DNA from: Pleomorphomonas sp.
Lineage (GTDB): Bacteria > Pseudomonadota > Alphaproteobacteria > Rhizobiales > Pleomorphomonadaceae
Assembly (NCBI GenBank): GCA_029976075.1
Contig: JARKNW010000133.1
Location: 53,790-117,789, forward strand
DNA length: 64,000 nt
Direction of reading: 5' to 3'
The notes under the pieces are model-generated. The model did no database searches. It saw nothing but the letters and a program-made list of their open reading frames with translations, and was not told where the DNA came from. This document shows positions 28,764-38,432 of the stretch, piece by piece. The position numbers and the translations under genes are program-made. Each line of letters opens with the position of its first letter. Positions within the stretch are counted from its first letter, which is position 1.

Positions 28764-29735
28764 ATGACCATAACATTCGGCGCAACCTCCACTACCGACG
28801 ATGTGCTCGCCGGGGTGGATCTTTCCGGCAAGCGTATTCTCGTCACTGGCGTTTCGGCCGGCCTTGGTGTCGAAACGGCACGCGCGTTGGTCGCACACGG
28901 CGCCTTCGTGGTCGGGGCGGCGCGCGACCTCAGGAAGGCGGAAACAGCAATCGCGCCGGTGCGCGCTGCGGTCACCAAAGGCAACGGCGCCTTTGAGCTC
29001 ATCGAACTCGACCTTGCCTCGTTCGCCAGCATTCGCGAGGCCACGGACAAACTCGTTGCCGATGGTAGGGCATTCGACGTCGTCATTGCCAATGCCGGCG
29101 TCATGGCTACACCATTCGGCCATACCGACGATGGTTTCGAAACGCAGTTCGGCACCAACCATCTCGGCCACTTCCTGTTCGTCAACCGCATCGCCGGGCT
29201 GATTGCGCCGGGCGGTCGCCTTGTCAACCTTTCCTCGGCCGGTCACCGCTACGCCGACGTCGACCTCGATGATCCGAATTTTGAGCGCACATCCTACGAC
29301 CCTTGGATCGCCTACGGCCGTTCGAAGACCGCCAACATCCTGTTTGCCGTGGAGTTTGATCGTCGGCATCGGGCACGCGGCATTCGCGCGACGGCCGTGC
29401 ATCCAGGCGGGATCGACACCGAGCTCAGCCGTCATCTCGGTGCCGGCGGAATGAAAGCGCGGGTCGAAACCATAAATGCCGAACTGGCCGCCGCCGGCAA
29501 GCCACCCATCAGATTGAAAAGCATACCACAGGGTGCGGCCACTTCGGTCTGGGCTGGGATTGTGGCGTCTGCCGACGAGATCGGCAGGCGCTATTGCGAA
29601 AATTGTCAGGTTTCGGAGATCACCGAAGGGCCGATCAGCCCCGATATCGGAGGCGTCCGCTCCTACGCGGTCGACCCCGATCGCGCCAAGGCGCTGTGGG
29701 CCAAGAGCGAAGAGCTGGTCGGAGAGCGTTTCTGA
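28764..29735 (+). CDS. SDR-family NAD(P)-dependent oxidoreductase
   Basis: A 323-aa short-chain dehydrogenase of the retinol-dehydrogenase-like branch. LSGKRILVTGVSAGLGVETARAL (TGxxxGxG motif, about residues 22-42), DVVIANAGVMATPFG (NAG motif), VNLSSAGHRYADV (catalytic Ser), IAYGRSKTANILFAVEF (YxxxK) and ATAVHPGGIDTEL are visible. The substrate is unknown. AGGGAGG-like sequence precedes the ATG. Divergent from the TetR gene, so it is probably induced by a small molecule such as a xenobiotic aldehyde or alcohol. Confidence 0.9.
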   Translation: MTITFGATSTTDDVLAGVDLSGKRILVTGVSAGLGVETARALVAHGAFVVGAARDLRKAETAIAPVRAAVTKGNGAFELIELDLASFASIREATDKLVADGRAFDVVIANAGVMATPFGHTDDGFETQFGTNHLGHFLFVNRIAGLIAPGGRLVNLSSAGHRYADVDLDDPNFERTSYDPWIAYGRSKTANILFAVEFDRRHRARGIRATAVHPGGIDTELSRHLGAGGMKARVETINAELAAAGKPPIRLKSIPQGAATSVWAGIVASADEIGRRYCENCQVSEITEGPISPDIGGVRSYAVDPDRAKALWAKSEELVGERF

Positions 29736-29742
29736 CCACCAG

Positions 29743-29774
29743 GCCGCCGGCTAGATAAGTTCGCGGCCGGCGGC
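29743..29774 (+). terminator. Possible terminator hairpin after the SDR gene
   Basis: GCCGCCGGC (29743-29751) and GCCGGCGGC (29766-29774) form a perfect 9-bp stem with a 14-base loop, eight bases after the SDR stop. No T-tract follows, so the terminator role is uncertain. Confidence 0.4.
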
Positions 29775-29815
29775 TAACTACCTCGATAAATTATAAATAT
29801 TTTTCAGTCCCTTAC

Positions 29816-29859
29816 ATGTCACAAGGCATTCATGCGACTGTCACGCCTCCGTCATGCCC
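29816..29859 (+). promoter_or_regulatory. PhoB box, four tandem half-sites
   Basis: Four consecutive 11-bp units start with ATGTCAC, CATTCAT, CTGTCAC and CCGTCAT (29816, 29827, 29838, 29849). This is the exact 11-bp spacing of Pho boxes (CTGTCAT-N4-CTGTCAT). The last two match best. The block ends 58 bases upstream of phoA, so phosphate-starvation control by PhoB is very likely. Confidence 0.8.
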
Positions 29860-29917
29860 TCTGCCTACCAAGGACCCGCGCTCTTTTCGACGCGATCCAA
29901 TTTTCAAGGGGCACATA

Positions 29918-31663
29918 ATGCGCACTCTTCTTCTGGCGCTTGCCGCCAGCACGGCTCTGATCGGTGCGGCCGGTGCGGCCACCGTCTATCCGCTCGACCG
30001 GGCGACCATCCTTGCCGGCTCTCCCTTCGACTTCAAGGTCGAGTTCAACGGCCAGGTGAAGGCAGACGACGTCAAGATCACCGTCAATGGGGCTGACTAC
30101 AAGGCGGCACTCGGGCACGAAGCTCAGTTCGTCGAAAACGAAAAGGGCAAGGACGACAAGGCCCTTGGCTCGGCCGTGTTGCTGCGCGGCGTCAAGATCG
30201 ACCAGGCTGGCGCCTACAAGGTGGAAGTTGCCGCCGGCGACGAAAAGAAGTCGGTCACCTGGAACGTCTACGCCACTCCGACGGCCCCCAAGGCCAAGAA
30301 CATCATCTTCATGTTGGGTGACGGCCTGTCGGTCGCCCATCGTACCGCCGCGCGCATCATGTCCAAGGGCATGACAGAGGGCAAGGCCAACGGCCGTCTC
30401 GCCATGGACGATCTCGACCACATGGCCTTCATCGGCACGTCGTCGACCGGAGCGATTGCCACGGACTCGGCCAATACCATGTCCGCCTACATGACCGGCC
30501 ACAAGTCGGCCATCAACGCCCTCGGCGTCTATGCAGACCGCACGCCATCGTCGCTGGATGATCCCAAGGTCGAGAACATCGCCGAAGCGCTTCGTCGTCA
30601 GACCAAGAAATCGATCGGCGTCGTTGCTCTGTCCGAACTTGAAGATGCCACCCCGGCCGCGGTTGTCTCGCACACCCGCCGTCGCGCCGACAAGGCCGAA
30701 ATCGTTGGCATGTTCTATGACGTCAAGCCCGAGGTCATGCTCGGCGGCGGCTCGGCCTACTTCCTCAGCAAGGACGTGCCGGGCTCCAAGCGCAAGGACG
30801 ACAAGGACTATATCAAGCTGTTCCAGGAAGCCGGCTACAAGCTCGCAACCGACAAGGACGAGCTGGCCAAGGCTGCCGGCTCGGACAAGCTCCTCGGCTT
30901 GTTCCATACCGGCAACATGGATTATGCCGTCGACCGCATGCAGCTCAAGAAGGGCACCGTCGACAAGTTCCCCGGCCAGCCCGGCCTCGTCGAGATGACC
31001 AAGACTGCCCTCGATACGCTGTCGAAGAATCCGGAAGGCTTCTTCCTGATGGTCGAGGCCTCGGATATCGACAAGGCGAGCCACCCGCTCGACTTCGATC
31101 GTGCTGTGTTCGACACCATTGAGTTCGACCACGCCATCGCTCTGGCCCGCGAGTTCCAGGCCAAGAACCCGGATACGCTGATCGTCGTCACCGGTGACCA
31201 TACGCATGGCGTATCGCTGATCGGCACCATCGACGACACCTTGAATGTCAAGGAAGGCCGCGAAAAGGTCGGCACCTACGACAAGGCTGGCTTCCCGAAC
31301 TACGAAGACAAGGATGGCGACGGCTATCCGGACAGCATCGCCGTGTCCCGCCACCTCGCCATGTTCGCCAACAACGGCCCGGATCACTACGAGACCTTCG
31401 AGCCGAAGCTCGATGGCCCGTTCGAGCCGGCCGTGAAGAACCAGGATGGCGCTTACGTCGCCAACGAGAAGTACAAGGACGTGCCGGGCGCCGTGTTCGT
31501 CGAGGGCAATATTCCTCGCGACGAAGACACTGGTGTCCATGCCGTTGACGACGTCGTGCTGCAGGCCGCGGGCCCCGGCGCCGACGAGTTCAAGGGCTAC
31601 ATGGAAGAGAGCGACGTCTACAAGGTACTCGCCGATACCTTTGCCCTTGGCGTGAAGCAGTAA
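29918..31663 (+). CDS. phoA: Alkaline phosphatase, PhoA family
   Basis: A periplasmic phosphomonoesterase that releases phosphate from organic esters. The 581-aa precursor has a signal peptide (MRTLLLALAASTALIGAAGA, 1-20). A beta-rich N-terminal part (about 21-115) precedes the catalytic domain, which opens KAKNIIFMLGDGLSVAHRT (metal Asp). The nucleophile segment is ATDSANTMSAYMTGHKS, and metal ligands lie in VEASDIDKASHPLD and VVTGDHTHGVS. The ATG at 29918 has AAGGGG upstream; a longer frame would place the signal peptide internally. A four-unit Pho box is upstream and a strong terminator downstream. The extra N-terminal part is absent in the E. coli enzyme. Confidence 0.93.
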   Translation: MRTLLLALAASTALIGAAGAATVYPLDRATILAGSPFDFKVEFNGQVKADDVKITVNGADYKAALGHEAQFVENEKGKDDKALGSAVLLRGVKIDQAGAYKVEVAAGDEKKSVTWNVYATPTAPKAKNIIFMLGDGLSVAHRTAARIMSKGMTEGKANGRLAMDDLDHMAFIGTSSTGAIATDSANTMSAYMTGHKSAINALGVYADRTPSSLDDPKVENIAEALRRQTKKSIGVVALSELEDATPAAVVSHTRRRADKAEIVGMFYDVKPEVMLGGGSAYFLSKDVPGSKRKDDKDYIKLFQEAGYKLATDKDELAKAAGSDKLLGLFHTGNMDYAVDRMQLKKGTVDKFPGQPGLVEMTKTALDTLSKNPEGFFLMVEASDIDKASHPLDFDRAVFDTIEFDHAIALAREFQAKNPDTLIVVTGDHTHGVSLIGTIDDTLNVKEGREKVGTYDKAGFPNYEDKDGDGYPDSIAVSRHLAMFANNGPDHYETFEPKLDGPFEPAVKNQDGAYVANEKYKDVPGAVFVEGNIPRDEDTGVHAVDDVVLQAAGPGADEFKGYMEESDVYKVLADTFALGVKQ

Positions 31664-31681
31664 GCTCTCCACGGAAACATC

Positions 31682-31721
31682 GCGGGCCGGACGGTCGACG
31701 GCCGTCCGGCCCGCAGCTTTT
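31682..31721 (+). terminator. phoA rho-independent terminator
   Basis: GCGGGCCGGACGG (31682-31694) pairs with CCGTCCGGCCCGC (31702-31714) around a 7-base loop, followed by AGCTTTT. It lies 18 bases after the phoA stop and separates phoA from the ABC-system operon. Confidence 0.75.
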
Positions 31722-31739
31722 CTGCAGATGGAGCCTTCC

Positions 31740-32195
31740 ATGGCCGCGCTGGCAATCACGAGGATGAACCGCCGCCTGTTCCTGGCCGGTGTCGCCGCCC
31801 TTTCCCTTGCAGGAGTTGCAAAGGCTGGCGACACGCTGACCTTCGACGAACTCTACGGCAAGGTATCGGTCCTGGGCCTGGCCTTTTCGGACAAGGTAAA
31901 GGCGCTCGCCGGCAAGACGGTGTCGATACGTGGATTCATGGCGCCGCCACTCAAGGCTGAAGCCAAGTTCTTCGTACTCACCGAAATACCGATGGCGCTC
32001 TGCCCCTTCTGCTCATCGGACGCCGACTGGCCGAGCAATATCGTGGTCGTCTACATCGACGAGATGACGACATTCGTCCCGCCATCGAAGCTGATCGAGG
32101 TGACCGGCACGCTGGAGGTCGGTTCATGGACAGATCCCGAGACGGGCTTCGTCAGCCTGCTCCGCCTCGTCCATTCCTCGTTCGAGACGGTCTGA
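31740..32195 (+). CDS. Exported CPFC-motif protein of an FtsX-type ABC system (DUF3299-like)
   Basis: A 151-aa exported protein. MNRRLFLAGVAALSLAGVAKA (from residue 9) has a twin-arginine-like RRLFL signal. The mature part has TFDELYGK, LAGKTVSIRGFMAPPLKA, and PMALCPFCSSDADWPSNIVVVYI with a CxxC pair, then a small beta domain. This resembles DUF3299-type proteins coded with MacB/FtsX-like transporters. The start at 31740 (GGAGCC upstream) is favoured; 31728 is also possible. It is 3 bases from the ATPase start and is clearly one operon with the next two genes. A metal-related role is suspected from the permease's His-rich loop. Confidence 0.65.
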   Translation: MAALAITRMNRRLFLAGVAALSLAGVAKAGDTLTFDELYGKVSVLGLAFSDKVKALAGKTVSIRGFMAPPLKAEAKFFVLTEIPMALCPFCSSDADWPSNIVVVYIDEMTTFVPPSKLIEVTGTLEVGSWTDPETGFVSLLRLVHSSFETV

Positions 32196-32198
32196 ACC

Positions 32199-32885
32199 AT
32201 GCTGCCTCTTGCCCTTTCCAATGTCTCGATTTCATTCGCAGGCCTCGCCCAACCGGTGCTTTCGATCGATACCCTGACGGTCCCGGCCGGTGGACGGCTC
32301 GCCGTCACCGGCGCATCCGGTTCGGGCAAGAGCACCTTCGTCAATCTCATCTCCGGTCTCGAGCGCCCCGACAGCGGGACGATCTGCTGGCGCGATACCG
32401 ACATTGCCACTCTCTCGGAAAGCCGCCGCGATCACTGGCGCGCGATGAATGTCGGTCTGGTCATGCAGGACTTTCACTTGTTTCCTGGCATCACTGCCAT
32501 CGACAATGTGCTGTTACCGGCTCGCCTTGCTCGCGCGGCCTCCGCCGAGGTAAAGGCACGTGCTCTCGAGCTTCTTTCCCGCGTGGGCCTTTCCCGTCCG
32601 AACCAATCGGTAGAAACCATGTCACGCGGTGAGATGCAGCGCGTTGCCGTTGCGCGCGCCCTCCTCCGCCGGCCCGGCGTGATCATTGCCGATGAGCCCA
32701 CCGCCAGCCTTGATGCCGAAGCGGGTGCCGAGGTCGGCAGGTTGCTTCTAGAGCTGGCCGAACGGGAAGGCGCCACATTGATCGTCGTCAGCCATGACGA
32801 GCGGCTGACCGAACGGCTCGACAGGCGCATCCGGCTTGCATCCGGTCGCATTGTCGACGACACCGCCACGGAGGTTTCGCCGTGA
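32199..32885 (+). CDS. ABC transporter ATPase (LolD/MacB type)
   Basis: A 228-aa ATPase: Walker A VTGASGSGKST, Q-loop GLVMQDFHLFPGITAIDN, Walker B GVIIADEPTASLDAE, H-loop LIVVSHDERL. The signature reads MSRGEMQRVAVARAL instead of LSGGQ/LSGGE, with Arg at the second position. This type works with FtsX-like permeases in mechanotransmission, lipoprotein or export roles rather than as an importer. The stop overlaps the permease start by 4 bases (GTGA). Confidence 0.9.
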   Translation: MLPLALSNVSISFAGLAQPVLSIDTLTVPAGGRLAVTGASGSGKSTFVNLISGLERPDSGTICWRDTDIATLSESRRDHWRAMNVGLVMQDFHLFPGITAIDNVLLPARLARAASAEVKARALELLSRVGLSRPNQSVETMSRGEMQRVAVARALLRRPGVIIADEPTASLDAEAGAEVGRLLLELAEREGATLIVVSHDERLTERLDRRIRLASGRIVDDTATEVSP

Positions 32886-34183
32886 TCCGCTTCGTTTTTG
32901 CCGACCTTCGCCGGCTCTGGGCCGCCTCTCTGGTCATCATGCTTCTGGTGGCGCTGGCAACCGCGCTTGGCGTCGCCGTGACCTTGCAAGAACGGGCGCT
33001 ACGCCTTGGTTCGGCGCGGGCGGCCGACAAGTTCGACCTGATCGTCGGCGCGCCGGGATCTGAGACGCAGCTCGTCCTCTCGTCTGTCTTCCTGCAGCCG
33101 GCTGCGCTGCCGCTGATGTCGGGCGATGTGCTGACAAAGCTCGTATCCGACCCTCGCGTTGCCTGGGCTGCGCCAATCGGGTTTGGCGATAACTTCAAGG
33201 GATACCCCATCGTCGGAACCACGAGAGCCCTGATCTCTGGAACCACAACCGGCTTCATTGAGGGCAAGATGTTTGTTCTTGAAGGTGAGGCGGTAGTTGG
33301 CTCGGCTGTCGATCTGGCAATCGGCGCTGAGGTGAAACCGATGCACGGAGCGGCCGGCGAAGGCGGCGAGACTCACGCCGACAGCACCTATCACGTCGTC
33401 GGCAAGCTTCAGCCGACCGGCACCGCTTGGGACCGTGCCATTCTCGTGCCTATTCAAGCTGTCTGGCACATCCATGGTCTCGGCGAAGATCACGATCACG
33501 AAGGCGATGCCTCCTCGTCGGAGCATCATGAGGATGCTTCCGCTGAGGCCTCCGGGCATGGAGCCGACGAGGACGGAGAAGAACATCATCACCACGGCCA
33601 CATCGATGCCGATGCTGCGCTCAATGAGGACTTCAGCCACGCTGTTCCCGGCCTTCCGGCAGTCCTCGTTAAGCCAAAGACCTTCGGCGATGCCTACGCG
33701 CTGAGACAAGCTTATCGCGCATCGGAAGGCACCCGGGCCGTATTCCCAGCCGAGGTGCTGACCTCGCTCTACGCCACGCTCGGCGACGCTCGTACTGTCC
33801 TGATGTACGTCGCCTACGGAGCGCAGATCCTGGTCGCGGCGGCGTTGATGCTGATCGCCGTCATTCACGTCGCTCAACGGCGCAAGCAGATTGGCGCGCT
33901 CCGGGCTTTCGGTGCGCCACGGCTTGCGGTGTTCGGCATCGTCTGGCTGGAACTGTTGCTGCTCGTGGCGATTGGCGTCGGTGCGGGCTTCGGTCTGGGT
34001 TACGCGGCAGCCGAGCTCCTGGCTGGCCTGTTTACCGCACAGAGCGGTGTGCGCATGCCGGTAGAGTTCACCGGCTCCGATGCCGCGCTGGCTGCAACCT
34101 TCCTCGCCGTCGCCGCGCTGATGGCCGCTCTGCCGGCTGCCCTGGCCTACCGGCAGTCGCCGGTCGAAGCGCTCAGGGGGTAG
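32882..34183 (+). CDS. FtsX-like ABC permease with a His/Asp/Glu-rich periplasmic loop
   Basis: A 433-aa permease with one N-terminal membrane segment (ASLVIMLLVALATALGVAVTL), a large periplasmic MacB-core-like domain (LIVGAPGSETQLVLSSVF...), and three C-terminal segments (from about residue 300). Within the periplasmic domain, about residues 195-245 hold a cluster of His, Asp and Glu (HDHEGD, SEHHED, EEHHHHGHID), typical of zinc or other metal binding. The start is GTG, overlapping the ATPase stop. Together with the CPFC protein and ATPase it forms a three-gene system resembling metal-linked systems such as Pseudomonas PA4063-PA4066 (from memory). Whether it moves metal, lipoprotein or something else is unknown. 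Confidence 0.85.
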   Translation: MIRFVFADLRRLWAASLVIMLLVALATALGVAVTLQERALRLGSARAADKFDLIVGAPGSETQLVLSSVFLQPAALPLMSGDVLTKLVSDPRVAWAAPIGFGDNFKGYPIVGTTRALISGTTTGFIEGKMFVLEGEAVVGSAVDLAIGAEVKPMHGAAGEGGETHADSTYHVVGKLQPTGTAWDRAILVPIQAVWHIHGLGEDHDHEGDASSSEHHEDASAEASGHGADEDGEEHHHHGHIDADAALNEDFSHAVPGLPAVLVKPKTFGDAYALRQAYRASEGTRAVFPAEVLTSLYATLGDARTVLMYVAYGAQILVAAALMLIAVIHVAQRRKQIGALRAFGAPRLAVFGIVWLELLLLVAIGVGAGFGLGYAAAELLAGLFTAQSGVRMPVEFTGSDAALAATFLAVAALMAALPAALAYRQSPVEALRG

Positions 34184-34185
34184 CA

Positions 34186-35592
34186 TCAGCACGCCGTAAC
34201 GTTGACCGCGAGGCCGCCGAGCGAGGTTTCCTTGTACTTCGACTGCATGTCGAGGCCGGTCTGGCGCATGGTCTCGAGCGCCGCATCGAGGCTCACGACA
34301 TGGCGGCCGTCGCCAGCAAGCGCCAGAGAGGCTGCATTGATCGCCTTGATGGCACCGAAAGCGTTGCGCTCGATGCAAGGGATTTGCACGAGGCCACCGA
34401 CCGGATCGCAAGTCATGCCGAGATGATGCTCGATGGCGATCTCGGCAGCGTTTTCCACCTGCGCCGGGCTACCGCCAAGAGCGGCGCATAGACCGGCCGC
34501 CGCCATGGCCGCCGCCGACCCGACCTCCCCCTGACAACCGACTTCGGCACCGGAGATCGAAGCGTTACGCTTGATGAGCCCGCCGATCGCCGCTGCGGTC
34601 AGCAGGAAGGTACGGACACCGTCACGTTCGCCACCACAGAAGTCGCGATAATAGCGCAACACGGCAGGTACCACTCCGGCCGCGCCATTGGTCGGCGCGG
34701 TGACGATGCGGCCGCCAGCGGCATTCTCTTCGTTGACGGCTATGGCGAAGCAGGAGACGTAGTCCATGACGACCATGGGCGAGCGGTCATTGCCCGCCTC
34801 GCGCGCTTGAATTCGCTCGTAGAGCTGTCGGGCTCTTCTCCGCACGCCGAGGCCGCCGGCCAGTTCGCCATCACGAGCGAGGCCACGGTCGATACAGGCA
34901 AACATGGCATTGGCGATGCCATCGACAACGGCGAGGCAATCATCACCCGGCCTGCGGGCCAGTTCGTTGTCGAGGGCTATGTCGGCGAAGGATCGGCCCG
35001 TAGCGGCCGATAGCGCCAACAGTTCGGCAGCCGTGCCGTAACGCCATGGCAATGGCGTGTTGCCCGCGTCACCTTCCCGGTCTCCCTCACGCAATACGAA
35101 GCCACCACCGATCGAATACCAAACCTCCGACAGAAGTTCCGCGCCCGCAGAGTCATGGGCCGTGAAGCGCATGGCATTGGGATGGCGTTCAAAAGTGGCA
35201 ACGCAATCGAAGACGACGTCGCGGTCCGTATCGAAGGCGATCACCCGACCATCGGGAAGCGGCAGGCTGTGCTCCGCAATGATCCTGGCGAGATTGTCAT
35301 CAGCCAGATCGGGATCGATCGCATCGGGTCGATAACCGGCGAGGCCGAGAATCAGTGCCTTGTCGGTGGCGTGCCCCTTCCCGGTCCAGGCGAGCGAACC
35401 GAAGGCCGTCGCCGTTATCCGGTTCACCTCCGAAAGCCTCGTCCCCAAGTGTCGCACGAAGAAGAAGGCAGCCCGCATCGGCCCGACCGTATGCGATGAC
35501 GACGGGCCTATGCCGATCTTGAACAACTCGCCGAAGGCGGCCGGCTGGCGATCGTCGACAGCGGCCGGCAGAATGTCGGATGGCGAGAGCAA
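34186..35592 (-). CDS. sdaA: L-serine dehydratase, iron-sulfur type
   Basis: This enzyme deaminates L-serine to pyruvate and ammonia with a [4Fe-4S] cluster. The single-chain protein shows [66 protein letters not shown] and [22 protein letters not shown] (cluster cysteines), and ends NVTAC with the C-terminal Cys known in Legionella-type enzymes as a built-in inhibitor. I place the start at TTG 35592 (468 aa) because GGAGG lies upstream and the length fits. An ATG at 35646 has no ribosome site. Its 3' end is 2 bases from the permease stop, tail-to-tail. Confidence 0.9.
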   Translation of the reverse strand: MLSPSDILPAAVDDRQPAAFGELFKIGIGPSSSHTVGPMRAAFFFVRHLGTRLSEVNRITATAFGSLAWTGKGHATDKALILGLAGYRPDAIDPDLADDNLARIIAEHSLPLPDGRVIAFDTDRDVVFDCVATFERHPNAMRFTAHDSAGAELLSEVWYSIGGGFVLREGDREGDAGNTPLPWRYGTAAELLALSAATGRSFADIALDNELARRPGDDCLAVVDGIANAMFACIDRGLARDGELAGGLGVRRRARQLYERIQAREAGNDRSPMVVMDYVSCFAIAVNEENAAGGRIVTAPTNGAAGVVPAVLRYYRDFCGGERDGVRTFLLTAAAIGGLIKRNASISGAEVGCQGEVGSAAAMAAAGLCAALGGSPAQVENAAEIAIEHHLGMTCDPVGGLVQIPCIERNAFGAIKAINAASLALAGDGRHVVSLDAALETMRQTGLDMQSKYKETSLGGLAVNVTAC

Positions 35593-35693
35593 GGCCTTCG
35601 GTCTCCTCCGTTCGGCACCTTGTGGGGGCCAGGGATTCCACGCCATATGGGGTGGTTTGCGGTCGGCTGGCAAGAGTGATCGAAGGGAGAGAT

Positions 35694-37133
35694 ATGGCGA
35701 GCAATGATAGCGCTCAGGCGCCGGTGATCGTCTGGTTTCGCGACGATCTGCGATTAGCCGACCACCCGGCACTCGATGCCGCCAACGCGTCGGGTCGACC
35801 GGTGATTTGTCTGTTTGTGCTCGATGAGGGCACCGAACGGCGGCGGCCAGGAGCGGCCAGCCGCTGGTGGCTCGACAAGAGTTTGGCCACTCTCGACGGA
35901 GACCTCCGTCGCCTCGGCGGACAACTGATCGTGCGGCGCGGTGATCCGCGCCATATCGTGCCCGACCTTGTTGCACAGGTCGGAGCCAGCGCGCTTCATT
36001 TCAACCGCCGATACGATCAAGACGGGATTGCCATCGATGAGGCGATTGCTTCCGAACTCAGGCGCTTCGGTGTCGTCGTGTCGAGCCACGCGGCCTGGCT
36101 CCTGTTCGAGCCAAGCACGATCCGGACGAAGACCGGTGGGGCGTTTCGTGTCTTTACCCCGTTCTGGAAAGCCCATCGGCCGCATCTTGCCCCAAAGTCG
36201 CAACTTTATCGACGACCTGAGACCATTTCCTTTTCCGGTCTCGCTCTTGCGTCCGAACCACTCGCATCCCTGGGGCTGCATCCGCGCGCGCCCGACTGGT
36301 CGGGTGGTATCGCCTCAACCTGGAAACCGGGCGAAGCCGGAGCCAAGGCCCGGCTTCTGGCCTTTTTGGATAATCGCCTTTCCCGCTATGCCGAGGAGCG
36401 AGACTTTCCTGCGTTGGGAGCGTCGTCCAGCCTGTCGCCTCACCTTCGCTTTGGCGAGATTGCAGTCGCGCGCGTCGTTCATGAAGTCATGAAGGCGGAA
36501 GAGGCGGGCTCGGTATCTGCCGAGGCGGCCGAGAAATTCCTGGCGGAAATCGGATGGCGGGAGTTCGCCTGGCATCTACTATCGGGTTTTCCAGACCTCG
36601 CAACGCGAAACTTCCAGTCCGGTTTCGAGCATTTTCCCTGGGAACCGGATGCGGATGCCTTCAAGGCCTGGACCACAGGGCGTACTGGCTATCCGATTGT
36701 CGATGCCGGCATGCGGGAACTCTGGCAGACCGGCTTCATGCATAACCGCGTGCGCATGATAACCGCCTCCTTCCTCATCAAGCATTTGCTGATCGACTGG
36801 CGACAAGGCGAACAATGGTTCTGGGACACGCTGGTCGATGCCGACCTCGCTTCCAACCCGTTCGGCTGGCAATGGGTGGCCGGCACCGGCGCCGATGCGG
36901 CGCCCTACTTCCGCATCTTCAATCCAACCGCGCAGGGCGAGAAGTTTGATCCTGAGGGCGTCTATGTTTGCCGCTTCGTCCCTGAGGTCGCCAACCTGTC
37001 CGGCAAGCTCCTGCATAGACCTTGGGAGGCTCCGCCGTTGCTGCGCCCCTCGCCCGGCATTTACCCGCCCCCAATCGTCGATCATGAGGTAGCGCGAAAG
37101 CGTGCCCTCGCCGCTTTCGCAAAGCGTGGATAA
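35694..37133 (+). CDS. phrB: Deoxyribodipyrimidine photolyase (CPD class I)
   Basis: Uses FAD and blue light to split cyclobutane pyrimidine dimers. The 479-aa protein starts VIVWFRDDLRLADHPAL (antenna domain). It has SPHLRFGEIAVARV, the FAD-binding GWREFAWHLL, TGRTGYPIVDAGMRELWQTGFMHNRVRMITASFL, and WQWVAGTGADAAPYFRIFNP, with tryptophans of the electron-transfer chain. The ATG at 35694 has GGGAGAG upstream. It faces sdaA; the divergent spacer is about 100 bases. Confidence 0.95.
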   Translation: MASNDSAQAPVIVWFRDDLRLADHPALDAANASGRPVICLFVLDEGTERRRPGAASRWWLDKSLATLDGDLRRLGGQLIVRRGDPRHIVPDLVAQVGASALHFNRRYDQDGIAIDEAIASELRRFGVVVSSHAAWLLFEPSTIRTKTGGAFRVFTPFWKAHRPHLAPKSQLYRRPETISFSGLALASEPLASLGLHPRAPDWSGGIASTWKPGEAGAKARLLAFLDNRLSRYAEERDFPALGASSSLSPHLRFGEIAVARVVHEVMKAEEAGSVSAEAAEKFLAEIGWREFAWHLLSGFPDLATRNFQSGFEHFPWEPDADAFKAWTTGRTGYPIVDAGMRELWQTGFMHNRVRMITASFLIKHLLIDWRQGEQWFWDTLVDADLASNPFGWQWVAGTGADAAPYFRIFNPTAQGEKFDPEGVYVCRFVPEVANLSGKLLHRPWEAPPLLRPSPGIYPPPIVDHEVARKRALAAFAKRG

Positions 37134-37208
37134 GCCCCCGTGGATCGGTTGCATTTCGTAAGCCGGAGCGGGCGACAAAGCGGTCGCTCTGCGCTATAGA
37201 CGGTGCTC

Positions 37209-38357
37209 ATGTCGATGATCACAACCACTGCCGCGCTCGCCGATGCGTGCGCTCACCTCGCCCGTTTCGACTTCGTCACCGTCGATACAGAGTTTCTCCG
37301 GGAAAGCACCTTCTGGCCGAAGTTGTGCGTGGTTCAGCTTGCCAGTCCCGAACAGGTATTCGTGGTCGACGCTTTGGCGCCTGGTCTCGACCTGACGCCT
37401 TTCTTCGAACTGATGCGAAATCAATCGGTGATGAAGGTGTTCCACGCCGCCCGCCAGGACATCGAGATCGTCTGGCATCTCGGCGGCTTCGTGCCGGTCC
37501 CGTTGTTCGATACCCAGGTGGCGGCGATGGTGTGCGGCTTCGGCGATTCCATCTCCTACGACCAACTCGTGGCGCGGGTGACCGGGGTGGTGCTCGACAA
37601 GTCCAACCGCTTCACGGACTGGTCGCGACGGCCGTTGAGTCAGAGCCAGATCGATTATGCCGAAGCCGATGTCACCCACCTTCGAGACGTCTACCGCCAT
37701 CTGAAGGACAACCTCGCCAAGGCCGGCCGCGCCGACTGGGTGGCAGAGGAGATGCGGGTGCTGACCTCCGAGGATACCTACCACACCGACCCCGACGAAG
37801 CGTGGCAGCGACTCAAGATGCGCGTCAAGAAGCCACGCGAGCTGATCATCTTGAAAGAGGTTGCCGCCTGGCGGGAGCGCGAGGCACAGGGGCGTGACGT
37901 GCCGCGCTCACGCGTCATCAAGGATGACTGCATCTACGAAGTTGCCACACAAGCGCCGACAACGGTCGAGGCGCTCGGTCAGCTTCGCACCATCCCCAAG
38001 GGCTGGGAGCGCTCTCGCTCGGGCGAGGAGATTCTCGCCGCCGTGCGCCGTGCCCTCGAGACCCCCAAGGAAGACTGGCCCAAGCTGCCGCGCCACCGCC
38101 AGCTTCCGGAGGGAACCGGGGCTGCCGTCGACCTGATGAAGGTTCTGCTGAAACTGGTGTCCGAGGCCGAGGGCGTCGCCGCGAAGGTGATCGCGACCAC
38201 CGACGATCTCGAGGATATCGCCGTTTCCGACGAAGCCGACGTGCCGGCCATGCGGGGCTGGCGTCGAGAGATGTTTGGCGAACAGGCGCTGAAGCTGAAA
38301 CGCGGCCATCTGGCCATCACCTTCGACGGCAAGAAGATCATCGCCATCGAGCGGTGA
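37209..38357 (+). CDS. rnd: Ribonuclease D
   Basis: A 3'-5' exoribonuclease that trims tRNA precursors. The 382-aa protein has the DEDDy exonuclease motifs: [11 protein letters not shown] (Exo I), [18 protein letters not shown] (Exo II) and [16 protein letters not shown] (Exo III, with Tyr). One HRDC domain (about residues 205-285, [30 protein letters not shown]) follows. The ATG at 37209 is used; an in-frame GTG lies two codons earlier. It converges on ppx with 75 bases between, where a small palindrome (CTTTCGCGAAAG) is present. Confidence 0.94.
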   Translation: MSMITTTAALADACAHLARFDFVTVDTEFLRESTFWPKLCVVQLASPEQVFVVDALAPGLDLTPFFELMRNQSVMKVFHAARQDIEIVWHLGGFVPVPLFDTQVAAMVCGFGDSISYDQLVARVTGVVLDKSNRFTDWSRRPLSQSQIDYAEADVTHLRDVYRHLKDNLAKAGRADWVAEEMRVLTSEDTYHTDPDEAWQRLKMRVKKPRELIILKEVAAWREREAQGRDVPRSRVIKDDCIYEVATQAPTTVEALGQLRTIPKGWERSRSGEEILAAVRRALETPKEDWPKLPRHRQLPEGTGAAVDLMKVLLKLVSEAEGVAAKVIATTDDLEDIAVSDEADVPAMRGWRREMFGEQALKLKRGHLAITFDGKKIIAIER

Positions 38358-38432
38358 TCGATCGGTCAGCCACCGAATGAGCAGTCTGCGAAGGGCACCT
38401 GCGGGCGCCTTTCGCGAAAGTAGTGTGGCGCC

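Noticed and set aside
29852..31834. A long minus-strand frame (about 660 codons) opposite phoA
   Set aside because: It is a compositional shadow; the translated sequence has no domain, and it covers the Pho box and the terminator.
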